From the NCBI RefSeq assembly GCF_003419895.1, contig NZ_QPMM01000018.1, forward strand, positions 55,933-119,932: a DNA stretch of 64,000 nt. The letters are read 5' to 3'. The notes beneath the pieces were generated by a model, which ran no database searches, was not told the origin of the DNA, and saw nothing but the letters and a program-made list of their open reading frames with translations. This DNA is from Chitinophaga silvatica (GTDB lineage: Bacteria; Bacteroidota; Bacteroidia; Chitinophagales; Chitinophagaceae). Each line of letters starts with the position of its first letter. Position 1 is the stretch's first letter. Positions 1-7,992 of this stretch are shown here, in pieces. The position numbers and the translations under genes were made by a program.

Positions 1-132
1 ATTACAGGAGCATGTCCGGGGCCTTTGTTTGCACAGATTGGGAGTGGATTTACAGTGGTGATAGTTACGCTATTCTTTGCGATTTTAGGCACCTGGGTAT
101 ACGGATTATTTAGTGATAAGCTTCCTCATTAA
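1..132 (+). CDS. YeeE/YedE-family transporter, C-terminal fragment (cut by window start)
   Basis: The window opens inside this gene; 43 codons remain before TAA. The visible part begins ITGACPGPLFAQIG and continues into a hydrophobic helix of about 20 residues with a short polar tail. The GACPGP loop followed by a membrane helix is typical of the last transmembrane part of YeeE/YedE (sulphur transport, DUF6691-like) inner-membrane proteins, which move thiosulfate or related sulphur species in characterised members. The assignment rests on this one motif. Most of the gene lies outside the window, so operon partners on that side cannot be judged. Confidence 0.7.
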   Translation: MTGACPGPLFAQIGSGFTVVIVTLFFAILGTWVYGLFSDKLPH

Positions 133-174
133 AAAACCGATAATACAGCATTTCTTCAGCTTAGTGAATAAAGC

Positions 175-206
175 AGGGCTGACCATTAAATGATCAGCCC
201 TTTAAT
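175..206. terminator. Hairpin terminator between convergent genes
   Basis: Arms AGGGCTGACCATT and AATGATCAGCCCT have one mismatch and a 1-nt centre. They lie between the YeeE/YedE stop and the DUF4142 stop. The mismatch becomes a G-U pair in minus-strand RNA, so the hairpin may serve both genes. The T-rich tail is weak. Confidence 0.6.
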
Positions 207-231
207 TGTATTCTCTGCATTCACTAGTTAA

Positions 232-807
232 TCACTTCATTTTTTTCAGTGCTTCTTTCACTGCCTTGGCAGAATCGAGATGCATTTTTAGTGTTGGTAA
301 TGTATTTCCAGCCCAGGCTTTCAAATCTACATCAGTTAAATCTTCTGATGCTTTTTCAAATGCCTTCACATCTTTTTCATGGTCATCAACCATCATATCT
401 ATATATGATTTATCGAAGTCTTTGCCTGATTTCTTACCTAATTCCTCCATATGCTTTTTAGTTTCTTCAGATAAATCGGCTGGCAATGTAATATTTTTTT
501 TGCTCGCTATAGATTTTATTTCGTCTTCAAGTCTTGAATGATCGTTTACCATCATAGCCCCAAAAGCCTTAACACGCTCATTTGTAGCCTTTTCCTGGGC
601 TAATTTACCGAAAGCAACTTCCATCATACTTCCGGTAGCTGCTTCAACAGCAAATTGTGAGGAATGCTCATCAACTGGCTTAACTACTTCGTTAATATTT
701 TGAGCGCTGTCTGCAGGTGTTTCTGACTGTTTGTTACCACCATTGCCACATGATTGAAGGAACCATATCGACAAACAAGCAACAGACAGAATAATTAGCT
801 TTCTCAT
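232..807 (-). CDS. DUF4142 domain lipoprotein
   Basis: A 191-residue exported protein. The N-terminus is a lipoprotein signal with lipobox LQSC (Cys20), followed by a Gly/Asn/Ser-rich linker. Residues about 50-188 form the helical, ferritin-like DUF4142 domain; FGKLAQEKATNERVKAFG and MMVNDHS-type segments are typical. It probably sits in the outer or inner membrane facing the periplasm. DUF4142 proteins are abundant in Bacteroidota and are often stress-associated, but no biochemical role is established. It is monocistronic and flanked by a hairpin downstream and about 210 bp of non-coding DNA upstream. Confidence 0.85.
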   Translation of the reverse strand: MRKLIILSVACLSIWFLQSCGNGGNKQSETPADSAQNINEVVKPVDEHSSQFAVEAATGSMMEVAFGKLAQEKATNERVKAFGAMMVNDHSRLEDEIKSIASKKNITLPADLSEETKKHMEELGKKSGKDFDKSYIDMMVDDHEKDVKAFEKASEDLTDVDLKAWAGNTLPTLKMHLDSAKAVKEALKKMK

Positions 808-981
808 TGTATTGAATTTTTGGGTTTTAAAATAAAGAATGATTGCGTTGCACCATTCTTTACAAAAAGGATACCCAGGGATAGCCTAATTAACAAAACA
901 CAATACCATAGGGGAAATAGACGGATATACGAAGAAAGGGGATTACCAAAAGGGTTGTAGATAATTTTTCCCAGAAAGGAG

Positions 982-1011
982 ATTGAGGAGATCGTTAGCA
1001 ATCTCCTCAAT
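982..1011. terminator. Perfect 11-bp hairpin downstream of the zinc-ribbon gene
   Basis: Arms ATTGAGGAGAT and ATCTCCTCAAT pair perfectly across an 8-nt loop, a few bases beyond the stop of the minus-strand gene ending at 1019. The U-tract on the minus strand is poor, so termination is inferred from position and stem strength. Nothing else is recognised in 808-1018. Confidence 0.5.
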
Positions 1012-1018
1012 AGTAATT

Positions 1019-2140
1019 TTATTTTTGTGAATATTGATAGATCAGTGCGATGATTACAATAATTGCAATAACCAAAGAAGCAATCTTTATCCAACTATAA
1101 GGTCTGTCGCCCGTTACTTCACCAGTACAAGCATTAACAACGAAATGATAGAGCTTATCGTTATACTTGTATGCGCTAATCCACACGGGTAAAAGCAGAT
1201 ACTTTACACCCAGTTTGTTGTAGGTAACCTGATAACGGTCTATTCGCTGTTCATCTCCCCCAATATCGCTATAGATTTCCTGGCATATTACAGGGTCCAT
1301 TCGTTTTTTGGCGGTTACCAATGCCTGTTCAACATCTGTTTGATAAACTTCCGCTCTGAAACCGCTCAGATATCTGCCATCGTATTTCTTCAATTGATCC
1401 AGTAGCCAGGGTTCCAGGATCTGAGCCATTTTTAAGGGCAAAGAAGGACTGGCAGAGACCAATACATCTCTAAAATCATAGGCTACTCTACCAGAAGCCG
1501 GATACCAGGCTGTATGTCTTACTTGTCGTGTACGCGTTTCCGTTCTACCATTAACTTGTTCCGTATAAGTTTCAGTTGTATAGTAGTACTCGCCCCGTTG
1601 ACCAACATAAGAGGTGTCTGTATCAGTATCGTAGCTCCAGTGCGGAATGTATACCCCTTTAAGTTGCTGGGATGCTCCGCTCCTTACCTTTTTCACCAGA
1701 TCAGAAGGAGCAAACCATAATTTGCTCATCCAGTTTCTGAAATATTGTAAGGCTTCAGAATCCTTCACCACAAATGGCAGTACATAATGCGGTTGCAGAA
1801 TGCTGGTAGTTTGAGAGGTATCTACGACCAGCGGAGAGGCACAGAACGGACAGGAATCGGCTGTTACATTCGGCAACATGGTTGTAGAAGCTCCGCAACC
1901 CGTGCATTTTACAACAACAGCATCCTGGGTAGCGCCGGTGTGATTATGCAGATCGGAAATGAATGACTCATAATCGACAGGTGCAATCAGCAGCGGATCG
2001 GTAGTATCTTCAATCTGATTAACAGTTCCACAATACTCGCATTGCAGGCTGTTGGTACCTGGAGCATAATGCAGAATAGCGCCACAATTCTGGCACTTCA
2101 GGGTATTGACCGTCTCACTTGTTTTTTCCTCAAAAGACAT
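1019..2140 (-). CDS. Double zinc-ribbon membrane protein (YdjG-like)
   Basis: A 373-residue protein. Two zinc-ribbon knuckle pairs are visible, Cys16/Cys19 with Cys34/Cys37 and Cys79/Cys82 with Cys97/Cys100. A central soluble domain rich in Tyr and Thr follows, and one membrane helix lies near residues 350-368, leaving a short tail. The ATG at 2140 (MSFEEK) is preferred over an in-frame GTG ten codons upstream, because that extension is hydrophobic and unlike the family. Homologues are often mislabelled as helicase or primosomal N'-related because of the ribbons. It lies about 85 bp downstream of an SPFH-GYF gene on the same strand. That pairing recalls B. subtilis YdjG/YdjI, which form a membrane complex with the PspA paralogue YdjF. 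A membrane-scaffold role is inferred; no pspA is present here. Confidence 0.75.
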   Translation of the reverse strand: MSFEEKTSETVNTLKCQNCGAILHYAPGTNSLQCEYCGTVNQIEDTTDPLLIAPVDYESFISDLHNHTGATQDAVVVKCTGCGASTTMLPNVTADSCPFCASPLVVDTSQTTSILQPHYVLPFVVKDSEALQYFRNWMSKLWFAPSDLVKKVRSGASQQLKGVYIPHWSYDTDTDTSYVGQRGEYYYTTETYTEQVNGRTETRTRQVRHTAWYPASGRVAYDFRDVLVSASPSLPLKMAQILEPWLLDQLKKYDGRYLSGFRAEVYQTDVEQALVTAKKRMDPVICQEIYSDIGGDEQRIDRYQVTYNKLGVKYLLLPVWISAYKYNDKLYHFVVNACTGEVTGDRPYSWIKIASLVIAIIVIIALIYQYSQK

Positions 2141-2225
2141 AGGAATATATTGCCAGAGAAAGAAATTCACGCATTAAGCATTGATGCCATTGTGCGTGAA
2201 CTTCATTCTTCAATTCTATAATTAA

Positions 2226-3344
2226 TTACGGTAAAGGTGGAGGAATAGTTGCCAGAACAGGGGCCAGATCAGGCACTGTAGAAGCAGCCGCCCACGCAGC
2301 CATACCATTTTTCCAAACCAGTGTTTGTCCGTTAAGGTTTCCGGCAGCAGCTAATTGGCGAAGTTGCTCCACCTCGAAAGGTCCGTTTTGCTTACCATCA
2401 ATAGCCACGTAATACGGTCCTACTGTTGGCAATGGCGGAGGAGCTCCGGCCCCACCAGCATTGGCAGCAGCCTGATTATTATTATTCTGGAAGATATTTC
2501 CAACCTGTCCCATCATTGCAGCACCCATACCGGCACCCAGACCAGCGGCTGCCAGTCCGCCGCCTGAAGGATTTTCGGCTGCTTTTTCCATTGCACTGGC
2601 AGCCTGGAATTGTGCATAGGCACCCAGGTTACCAACAATTCCGATGCTGCTACGTTTATCGAGTGCTGCTTCCACTTCAGGTGGTAAGGAGATATTTTCG
2701 ATAAGGAACTTGGTAAGTTCAAGTCCGAGTTCATTAAACTCGCTACCTATTTTACCAGTAATCTGCGTAGATACTTCCTCGTAGTTTGCGGCAAGGTCTA
2801 ATACCGGAATTTTAGCTTCAGCGATAGCCTCCATACCACGGGAAACGGCGAGGTTACGGAGTTGTTCATTGATACCTTCAACAGTAAATTCAGGATTTGT
2901 AGCTGCCACTTCTTTCAGGAATTGAGCACCATCTTTTACCCGGAAGCTGTAGCTACCGAAAGCCCTGAGCCTGAGCGGCCCAAACTCGGCATCTCTAAGC
3001 ATCACCGGATTTTTAGTACCCCATTTCTGGTTAGTGAACTGGCGCATGCTGATAAAGAAGATATCAGCTTTAAATGGACTGTTGAATCCATATTTCCATC
3101 CCTGCAATGTGCTAAGGATAGGCATATTCTGAGTAGTCAGCGAATACATTCCTGGTTGAAAGACATCCGCAATCTTACCTTCATTCATAAATACAGCTAT
3201 CTGAGATTCGCGAACCGTCAGTTTAGCATTCATCTTTATTTCATTCTGGTAGCGGGGAAACTTCCACACAATCAAGTCAGATGAGGGGTCTGTCCACTCA
3301 ATAATATCAATAAATTCATTTCTGAGTTTATCAAATAGTCCCAT
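2226..3344 (-). CDS. SPFH-domain protein with C-terminal GYF_2 domain (YdjI-like)
   Basis: A 372-residue cytosolic or membrane-peripheral protein. Residues 1 to about 240 match the SPFH/virion-core-like fold of YdjI proteins (start MGLFDKLRNEFIDIIEW; EGKIADVFQPGMYSL; later LEL-type helices). A Gly/Ala/Asn-rich linker spans about 245-320. The last 50 residues form a GYF_2 domain (YYVAIDGKQNGPF, LVWKNGMAAWA). SPFH proteins oligomerise on membranes, and GYF_2 domains usually bind proline-rich or membrane partners. It is transcribed just before the zinc-ribbon gene, probably as a two-gene operon, so the two products are likely partners. No client protein can be named from the sequence. Confidence 0.85.
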   Translation of the reverse strand: MGLFDKLRNEFIDIIEWTDPSSDLIVWKFPRYQNEIKMNAKLTVRESQIAVFMNEGKIADVFQPGMYSLTTQNMPILSTLQGWKYGFNSPFKADIFFISMRQFTNQKWGTKNPVMLRDAEFGPLRLRAFGSYSFRVKDGAQFLKEVAATNPEFTVEGINEQLRNLAVSRGMEAIAEAKIPVLDLAANYEEVSTQITGKIGSEFNELGLELTKFLIENISLPPEVEAALDKRSSIGIVGNLGAYAQFQAASAMEKAAENPSGGGLAAAGLGAGMGAAMMGQVGNIFQNNNNQAAANAGGAGAPPPLPTVGPYYVAIDGKQNGPFEVEQLRQLAAAGNLNGQTLVWKNGMAAWAAASTVPDLAPVLATIPPPLP

Positions 3345-3413
3345 AGTTTCAGATTTTATCGTCGCTCAAATTTAGAGAATTATTTTTTCGAAAAAATGAT
3401 AATAAAAAGTTAA

Positions 3414-4262
3414 TTAATAACCGATGGAAACCAACCATTTTTCTAGTAGCAATGGCCAGGTTGCCCCGGCAGCATTATTTGTTCTCAGGCCATAGCCATG
3501 CCCTCCTTTGGGATACAGATGCTGTTCCACGTTTACCTTCGCATTACGAAGGGCTGCAGCCATTACCAAAGCACTATTGGCATAAGGGTCATCGGCCGTT
3601 GCAAACAAAAAGGCAGGTGGCGTTTGTGCATCTACCAATAATTCGGGTGTCAATGAATTACCCGGCCCTTTATCCAGATAAGCCGGATAAATAAGCACTG
3701 AGAAATTTGGTTTGGCAGAAGCACTATCTGCTTTATCTACCGGCGTATATGTTGGCTCGTTATACCTGGTTGAAGCACGGGCAGTAAGACTGCCACCAGC
3801 AGAAAACCCCAGCATCCCGATCTTATCGGGATCGAGTTTCCATTCAGCAGCCCTGCTACGTACTATCCGCATAGCACGCTGGGCATCCTGGAGGGCGCCT
3901 GATTCTTTTTTAGGAACCCTGTACTGTAATACAAAAGCGGTATAGCCAAGTTTATTAAGCCATTCAGCCACTTCATAGCCTTCATGATTAATTGCCAAAA
4001 TAGCATAACCACCACCCGGACAAATTACAACAGCTTTACCATTTCTGTTTTTTGAAGAAGCCGGGAATACTTCCAGAATGGGGTCGGTAACGTCGGTTAG
4101 TCTTACAATATTATTACTGGTATCCGGAGTTACTACCGCAGCGTGTTTGGCGGCGGATTCGTCTGGCACTGTATCAGGCCATAAATGGATGGTTGTTTTC
4201 TTTTGAGCATTGACTACTACATTCAAACCTAACATCATTAAAATGGTACATAATTGTTTCAT
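3414..4262 (-). CDS. Secreted alpha/beta-hydrolase, acetyl-esterase (BD-FAE) type
   Basis: A 282-residue protein with a signal peptide ending VVVNAQ (about residue 20). The alpha/beta-hydrolase marks are CPGGGYAIL (oxyanion loop), the nucleophile elbow GFSAGG (Ser154), an acid in ATADDPYA and the catalytic His in GGHGYG. The layout matches BD-FAE/acetylxylan-esterase-like enzymes that remove acyl groups from plant polysaccharides. Substrate cannot be read from the sequence. No carbohydrate genes are adjacent. A second, related esterase lies in the rhamnose operon (37131-38069) and shares the same GFSAGG elbow and the DAQ.A..IVKSRAAEW-like helix. Confidence 0.85.
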   Translation of the reverse strand: MKQLCTILMMLGLNVVVNAQKKTTIHLWPDTVPDESAAKHAAVVTPDTSNNIVRLTDVTDPILEVFPASSKNRNGKAVVICPGGGYAILAINHEGYEVAEWLNKLGYTAFVLQYRVPKKESGALQDAQRAMRIVRSRAAEWKLDPDKIGMLGFSAGGSLTARASTRYNEPTYTPVDKADSASAKPNFSVLIYPAYLDKGPGNSLTPELLVDAQTPPAFLFATADDPYANSALVMAAALRNAKVNVEQHLYPKGGHGYGLRTNNAAGATWPLLLEKWLVSIGY

Positions 4263-4423
4263 AACTGGAATTTACAAGTATGAACAAATGTAATAAATGT
4301 CGGGGGCAGATAAAAGAACAGCCTCCCAAAAGGGAAGCCGTAGTTGCCAATCTAACCGACAGGAAATGCAGCTCCTGTCCGGTGTCCTTGCTTAATAGTT
4401 AAATATGATTGAGATTTCTCTTG

Positions 4424-4578
4424 TTAAAATGTGTCGACTGTTGCAATAATTGTTCTGACAACATCAGCTTTAGAAGAATTTGTTCCGGGATGCTGGCAAC
4501 CGGTTAACTAAGTAAACCGGAGCATAGCAATAAAAAAACTAAACCGCCAGAAGTGCAATCATAAGATTGTTGTTTCAT
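4424..4578 (-). pseudogene. Relic of a small lipoprotein gene
   Basis: The 402-bp gap 4263-4664 has no intact gene. On the minus strand an ATG at 4578 opens 24 codons that read like a lipoprotein signal (MKQQSYD, then GLVFLLLCSG) before a TAA at 4504. A second frame then continues smoothly with LTGCQHPGTNSSKADVV and about ten more residues to a TAA at 4424. Joined by one frameshift this would be a signal peptide with a lipobox LTGC and the start of a mature protein. I see it as a decayed gene. The family is unknown and chance cannot be excluded. Confidence 0.35.
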
Positions 4579-4664
4579 ACATCAACTTTATGACAGCAAA
4601 ACTAGCGGCTAGAGTGCATTTGTGCTTCAGTAGAAACACTGAATTAGAAAAATCAGGACTGTTA

Positions 4665-6026
4665 TTATACAAAAGCGCTGAAGCCGGTAATACCTCTTCC
4701 AACTATCAGGGAATTAATTTCTTTAGTTCCTTCATAAGAGTAAATGGCTTCTGCGTCGGCAACGAATCGGGCAACATTATATTCCAGTAAAATACCATTC
4801 CCTCCCATTACTTCTCTGGCGCGGCTTACCACATCGCGGGTACGCAGTGTACAAAACACCTTAGCCAGTGAGGCATGTTCATCTGTCAACTGGCCAGCAT
4901 CCTGGAGTTCAGATAAGCGATAGCAGAGTGTTTGCATTGCAGTAAGATTTGAGAGCATTTCAACAAGGTGGCCCTGAATTAACTGAAATGCAGCAATTGG
5001 TTTTCCAAATTGTTTACGCTGGCGAGTATAGGCCAGGGCATTTTCGTATGCACCCCGTGCGCATCCAACAGCTTCCCAGGCAACACCAGCCCTGGTCATA
5101 CGCAAAACTTTGGCTGTATCTTTAAATGAATTGGCCAGTTGTAAGCGATCTTTTTCGGCAACCTGGCAATTATCGAGTGTAATTAATCCATTCTGAACAA
5201 TCCGGAGTGCCATCTTATCCTCAATCTTAGCTACACTGAAGCCGGGAGTACCTTTTCTTACAAGAAAACCTTTCACCTGATTATCATCCAGATCCCTTGC
5301 CCAAATGATATTTACATCAGCAAAAGTAGCATTGCCTATCCACTTCTTTTGGCCATTAATAACCCAGGTATCCCCTTCCCGTTTAGCCGTGGTAGTGAGT
5401 CCGCCTGCTGTAGCAGATCCAACTTCAGGTTCGGTAAGACCGAAAGACCCGATAATGTTTAGCTGTTGCATGCCAGGTAGCCACTCCTGCTTTTGTTCTT
5501 CAGATCCCAGCAGATAAATTGATCCCATGGCCAAGCCGCTTTGAACACCAAAGAAAGTGGCAATAGAAGCATCTACCCTGGCCATTTCCATGGCAATAAT
5601 TCCTTCCATCAAAAAGGACCTGTTAGGGCAGCCATATCCTTTATAGGTAACACCGCAGATATTTAGTTCTCTGAATTTGGGAATGATGTCAAAAGGGAAA
5701 GATGCTTTTAACCAATGTTCATTTACTATAGGTTTAATTTCTTTTTCCATGAAAGCGCGAACCTGGAGCTGCAAAGCCCTGTCTTCCTCATTAAGCTTAC
5801 CGCCAAGGTCATAGAAGTCGCCATCGATGGGTGGAAGTTCCTTTTTCTTACCGGAGCCACCAGTCAACATTTTCATTAAGCCATTCAATTGTGTATCATC
5901 CATATGGCCCACAGCATGCATAACCTTGGCGAGGTCCACTTTTTCGGATAATCGGGAAAGTGCTGCCAGATCAATATTTTTTAATAAATGGTATGCCTGC
6001 TTAAGTTTAGAGAAAGTTCCTGCCAT
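4665..6026 (-). CDS. Acyl-CoA dehydrogenase (glutaryl-CoA dehydrogenase-like)
   Basis: A 453-residue flavoenzyme oxidising an acyl-CoA at C2-C3 and passing electrons to ETF. An unusual 75-residue N-terminal helical stretch precedes the standard fold. Family marks are GSFGLTEPEVGSATAGG (FAD/substrate loop), QKKWIGNATFADV, and the C-terminal YSYEGTKEI, whose Glu (about residue 432) is in the catalytic-base position. IVGRGITG after it resembles glutaryl-CoA dehydrogenases, but the Arg that binds the glutaryl carboxylate was not verified. Start ATG 6026 (MAGTFSKLKQ) was chosen; the reading frame stays open further upstream but with unrelated sequence. It is monocistronic, with a hairpin in its leader (6112-6136). 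Confidence 0.85.
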   Translation of the reverse strand: MAGTFSKLKQAYHLLKNIDLAALSRLSEKVDLAKVMHAVGHMDDTQLNGLMKMLTGGSGKKKELPPIDGDFYDLGGKLNEEDRALQLQVRAFMEKEIKPIVNEHWLKASFPFDIIPKFRELNICGVTYKGYGCPNRSFLMEGIIAMEMARVDASIATFFGVQSGLAMGSIYLLGSEEQKQEWLPGMQQLNIIGSFGLTEPEVGSATAGGLTTTAKREGDTWVINGQKKWIGNATFADVNIIWARDLDDNQVKGFLVRKGTPGFSVAKIEDKMALRIVQNGLITLDNCQVAEKDRLQLANSFKDTAKVLRMTRAGVAWEAVGCARGAYENALAYTRQRKQFGKPIAAFQLIQGHLVEMLSNLTAMQTLCYRLSELQDAGQLTDEHASLAKVFCTLRTRDVVSRAREVMGGNGILLEYNVARFVADAEAIYSYEGTKEINSLIVGRGITGFSAFV

Positions 6027-6111
6027 GACAATTAGTATTTCTTTTAAAAATACAGTGTTTCGGATAGCTTGCAAAGATAAAAGTTGGGGTTTGGTAGGTT
6101 TAAAATGAAAA

Positions 6112-6136
6112 GGGTGCCTCAAAAATTGAGACACCC
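6112..6136 (-). terminator. Terminator-like hairpin in the leader of the acyl-CoA dehydrogenase gene
   Basis: Read on the minus strand, an 11-bp stem (GGGTGTCTCAA / TTGAGGCACCC, one G-U pair) is followed by CTTTTCATTTT. The wobble pair fits minus-strand RNA better than plus. It stands 85 bp upstream of the dehydrogenase ATG, so it could end a short upstream transcript or act as an attenuator. The rest of the 376-bp gap 6027-6402 holds a 21-codon minus-strand reading frame (6159-6224) of doubtful reality and the promoter region of the sigma gene. Confidence 0.5.
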
Positions 6137-6402
6137 ACTGGTTTATTAAAAAACACAACTAAAAGAAAAATTGAAAGAAAGCAGCAAACAAAAAATAGTC
6201 TACTGCTTTAAAACTATCTATCATGGCTGATATTAGAGTTATAACGCAGGATTTTTGCAATCCCTCTATTTTTATTTTCATCAAGATAAGAATGTAAAAC
6301 AGGTTATTTGAGAATTAAAAATCTACTCTTGATTTAAAATTTATAATTGTTTGATTACATTCGCAGCTACGTATTCATATATCAAAATATTCTGAAGGTT
6401 AA

Positions 6403-6966
6403 ATGGTTACGACGCCTTCTTACGCGGCATATAAAGAATTGTTTCATTCGCAGTATAGTGACTTATGTAACTATGCCCATAGTTATTTAAAGGACGATGC
6501 TGTTGCAGAGGATGTAGTACAGGAAACATTCATCAAACTTTGGGAAAAGCATCCCGAACTGATAGAAATGCCCAATATCAAGGCATACCTCTACAGAGCC
6601 GTCAGGAATAACTCTATATCGGTACTCAGAAAGCAGTCGACTGAAGACAATGGAAATAAAGGCTATGAATGGTTGCAGGATAGTTCAGAAGACCCTGATG
6701 CAAATGAAATAGCAGCCAGCAAACCGCATTATGATAAATTAATTTACGAAGCAATTGCGCAATTACCACCACAATGCAGGGAAGTATTCACTTGTTGCCG
6801 GGTTCAGGGGATGACGCATCAACAAACTGCACAGAAATTAGGATTATCGCCTAAAACTGTTGAAAACTATATGGGAAGGGCCTTGAAACTGTTACGGAAG
6901 TATCTTTATAAATACGGTCTGCCAATTGGAATATTATTTTTATTAAAAATATTAGAGACACATTAG
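6403..6966 (+). CDS. ECF RNA polymerase sigma-70 factor
   Basis: A 187-residue sigma factor. Region 2 covers about residues 10-80 (YSYLKDDAVAEDVVQETFIKLW-like core, split here as LKDDAVAEDVVQETF). Region 4 covers about 120-175 with the helix-turn-helix MTHQQTAQKLGLSPKTVENY. This Bacteroidota class (FecI-like) is held by a FecR anti-sigma factor and activated by substrate passing a TonB receptor. The next three genes are exactly fecR, a receptor and a DUF4249 lipoprotein on the same strand, so it probably drives that operon. A C-terminal hydrophobic tail (about 15 residues) is common in this group. Confidence 0.93.
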   Translation: MVTTPSYAAYKELFHSQYSDLCNYAHSYLKDDAVAEDVVQETFIKLWEKHPELIEMPNIKAYLYRAVRNNSISVLRKQSTEDNGNKGYEWLQDSSEDPDANEIAASKPHYDKLIYEAIAQLPPQCREVFTCCRVQGMTHQQTAQKLGLSPKTVENYMGRALKLLRKYLYKYGLPIGILFLLKILETH

Positions 6967-7014
6967 AGGGTTTTACGATAGAAAGACGTTATACAAGCAG
7001 AGCACAATATTATT

Positions 7015-7992
7015 ATGGAGCAATTTGACACTTATTACTACGATCTGATGGCCAAAAAGCTATCTGGCCACTGTACTGCAGCAGAACTTTCTGAACTGGA
7101 GCAATGGCTGGCTGCTTCCCCTGACCACCAGGCAGAATATGATATTTTGTCGAAACTCTGGCAAGATAGTCTGCCTGTCGCGAAACCAAGAGCATATGAT
7201 GCGGCCAATGCATGGAAAAAGGTAGAACTGGCAACTGCGCCTGCAGCTGTTATTAAACCTATTTTTAACTGGAAGAAACTTAGTGTGGCAGCGGCTGTGC
7301 TGGCTGTTATTGGTTCTGCATCCTGGTTTATCTTTAGCCATAATTCCATCAAAAAACATGAATTGGTGGCGAATGAAGGGAAAATAAAAAGCCTGGAACT
7401 TCCCGATAAATCCTTAGTGACCCTTCGCCAGGGCGCCAGAATAAAATATATAAACGGCTATCACAATCAAAACAGGTTAGTGGAACTCGAAGGAGAAGCA
7501 TTCTTTGAGGTAGCAAATGATCCTGACCATCCTTTTCTTATAAGAACAGCCAATCAATCATTCGTAGAAGTACTGGGTACTTCTTTTACCGTACAAACAG
7601 ATAAAGATAGTACTGCTGTTATTGTTGCTTCAGGAAAAGTACGACTTGGCGCAGAAAACGATACTGCTGCCGTTATACTCAGCTCCGGCCAAAGAGGTGT
7701 ATGGGGAAATGGACAAATTTATTCCCGAAATAATACGAACCCCAACTTTATTGCCTGGAAAACAGGGGTTTTGCAATTTAATGACCAATCACTTCTTGAA
7801 ATATTGCCACAATTAGCCGACTTTTACGCAAAAGATATCAGGGTTGATGCCAACTACAGGGAGACCGCTGCGAAGCAAAAAGCTACGATAACGTTCTCTA
7901 ATCAGTCCTGTGACGACGTTTTGCATGAATTACAACTATTGCTTGGGTTCAACTATAAACAAACTGAAGACACCATCGTCATCAGTCAGTAG
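7015..7992 (+). CDS. FecR-family anti-sigma factor
   Basis: A 325-residue inner-membrane protein. The N-terminal cytoplasmic part (about 1-85) should bind the sigma factor encoded 48 bp upstream. One membrane helix lies near residues 90-110 (SVAAAVLAVIGSASWFIF). The periplasmic FecR domain spans about 118-215 (LPDKSLVTLRQGARIKY; EGEAFFEVANDPDHPF; VEVLGTSFTV), followed by a DUF4974-like C-terminal domain (about 250-320). It relays the state of the TonB receptor to the sigma factor. The end of the gene overlaps the 5' part of the receptor frame. Confidence 0.93.
   Translation: MEQFDTYYYDLMAKKLSGHCTAAELSELEQWLAASPDHQAEYDILSKLWQDSLPVAKPRAYDAANAWKKVELATAPAAVIKPIFNWKKLSVAAAVLAVIGSASWFIFSHNSIKKHELVANEGKIKSLELPDKSLVTLRQGARIKYINGYHNQNRLVELEGEAFFEVANDPDHPFLIRTANQSFVEVLGTSFTVQTDKDSTAVIVASGKVRLGAENDTAAVILSSGQRGVWGNGQIYSRNNTNPNFIAWKTGVLQFNDQSLLEILPQLADFYAKDIRVDANYRETAAKQKATITFSNQSCDDVLHELQLLLGFNYKQTEDTIVISQ

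Noticed and set aside
804..1094. 96-codon minus-strand frame upstream of the DUF4142 gene
   Set aside because: It overlaps the end of the zinc-ribbon gene in another frame, has no domain pattern, and covers the hairpin at 982-1011.
2862..3284. 140-codon plus-strand frame inside the SPFH gene
   Set aside because: It is antisense to a conserved domain; its composition mirrors the real gene and shows no family pattern.
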